From a virus: a stretch of DNA of 28,306 nucleotides. The DNA is taken from the IMG/VR virus record IMGVR_UViG_3300043429_000737, positions 1 through 28,306 of that record, one strand, 5' to 3'. Positions 28,064-28,306 of the stretch are shown piece by piece (positions within the stretch are counted from its first letter, which is position 1; each line of letters starts with the position of its first letter). The translations under genes were made by a program, and so were the position numbers. Below the pieces are notes generated by a model. That model was not told where the DNA came from. It saw only the letters and a list, made by a program, of their open reading frames with translations, and searched no databases.

Positions 28064-28306
28064 ATTTTTATTTCAATTTGGTAGACTTCAAAAGTTTTAT
28101 ATTGAGTAATGAATCCCAATCCAATTAATTCTTGAATTGTTGATTTAACATCTTCTTCATTGATACCAGTGGTTTCTGATATCTGTTTTGTTTTGAGTTC
28201 ACCAGTCCATTCGAAACCGTTGTGCTCAGCGTTGAAGTCACATTTCTTTTTCATCAATGTAAGAATAGCTCCTTTATTCTTTCCGTATTTGATTTCTAAT
28301 TCATTC
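28044..28306. repeat. Terminal direct repeat, right copy
   Basis: This copy matches 1-263 at all but two positions (28171 and 28285). Its edge at 28306 cuts the start codon of the minus-strand gene at 28060 by two bases; the full codon is seen at 263-265 in the left copy. See the left copy for the meaning. Confidence 0.95.
28060..28306 (-). CDS. Second, edge-truncated copy of the gene at 17-265
   Basis: This is the same gene as at 17-265. It reads without interruption to the window edge and lacks only part of its ATG, which would lie at 28308. An internal ATG at 28257 (MMKKKCDFN) is not the true start, as the left copy shows 17 upstream codons starting NELEIKYGKNKG. The protein is identical to the left copy; the two base differences are silent. 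Confidence 0.85.
   Translation of the reverse strand, partial: NELEIKYGKNKGAILTLMKKKCDFNAEHNGFEWTGELKTKQISETTGINEEDVKSTIQELIGLGFITQYKTFEVYQIEIKI

Noticed and set aside
1-28306. tRNA genes, integrase or repressor pair
   Set aside because: No cloverleaf-like stretch and no tyrosine- or serine-recombinase motif was seen; the HTH proteins cannot be assigned as lysogeny repressors from sequence alone.

Overview
The window looks like an essentially complete small genome of a tailed double-stranded DNA phage (Caudoviricetes) with a long non-contractile tail, infecting a Bacteroidetes (probably Flavobacteria-like) host. The host call rests on three things: low GC; promoters of the form TTTG-N19..21-TAnnTTTG, found with correct spacing at several gene starts, which is the Bacteroidetes primary sigma factor consensus; and Bacteroidetes-phage-like virion proteins. 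Bases 1-263 recur at 28044-28306 with two mismatches, both synonymous. The sequence therefore closes into a circle (or is circularly permuted) with a unit of about 28,043 bp, and the two ends come from slightly different population variants.

Layout. (a) Early minus-strand operon, 1748 leftward through the circular junction to 27827: a small gene, a winged-helix replication initiator carrying a 21-bp iteron array plus AT-rich stretch inside its coding sequence (a lambda-O-like origin), then four small translationally coupled genes. (b) Plus-strand block, 1834-3317: a zinc-finger protein, an HTH protein, a promoter-driven structured non-coding region and an HNH endonuclease with C-terminal HTH. 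(c) A possible moron at 3331-3774, minus strand, bracketed by two near-identical terminator hairpins, with its own perfect promoter and a signal peptide. (d) One long late minus-strand block, 27682 leftward to 3911. In order of transcription it holds two small genes, TerS, two tiny genes, TerL, a frameshifted gene (-1 shift on a T11 run), a tail terminator-like protein with an appended domain, a gp10-like neck protein, three tail/baseplate proteins, the tape measure, a giant prohead-protease/MuF/HAD fusion, scaffold, major capsid protein and tail tube. After an intrinsic terminator follow two adhesin-type proteins, an unknown gene, the portal, a head-tail connector and a membrane/coiled-coil protein.

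The most distinctive traits are: proline-threonine-serine linkers that hang sticky domains (PKD-like, BspA/DUF285 repeats, ConA-like lectin, DUF1566/Lcl, Ig-like, Cys-rich repeats) on at least four virion proteins; an XkdF-type protease split by about 630 residues of inserted MuF-like, HAD-phosphatase and Cys-motif domains; a canonical U UUU UUA slippery site; a promoter upstream of a terminator in front of the late genes, suggesting antitermination; and a probable phage small RNA between two plus-strand genes. I recognised no integrase, polymerase, endolysin, tRNA or CRISPR array.
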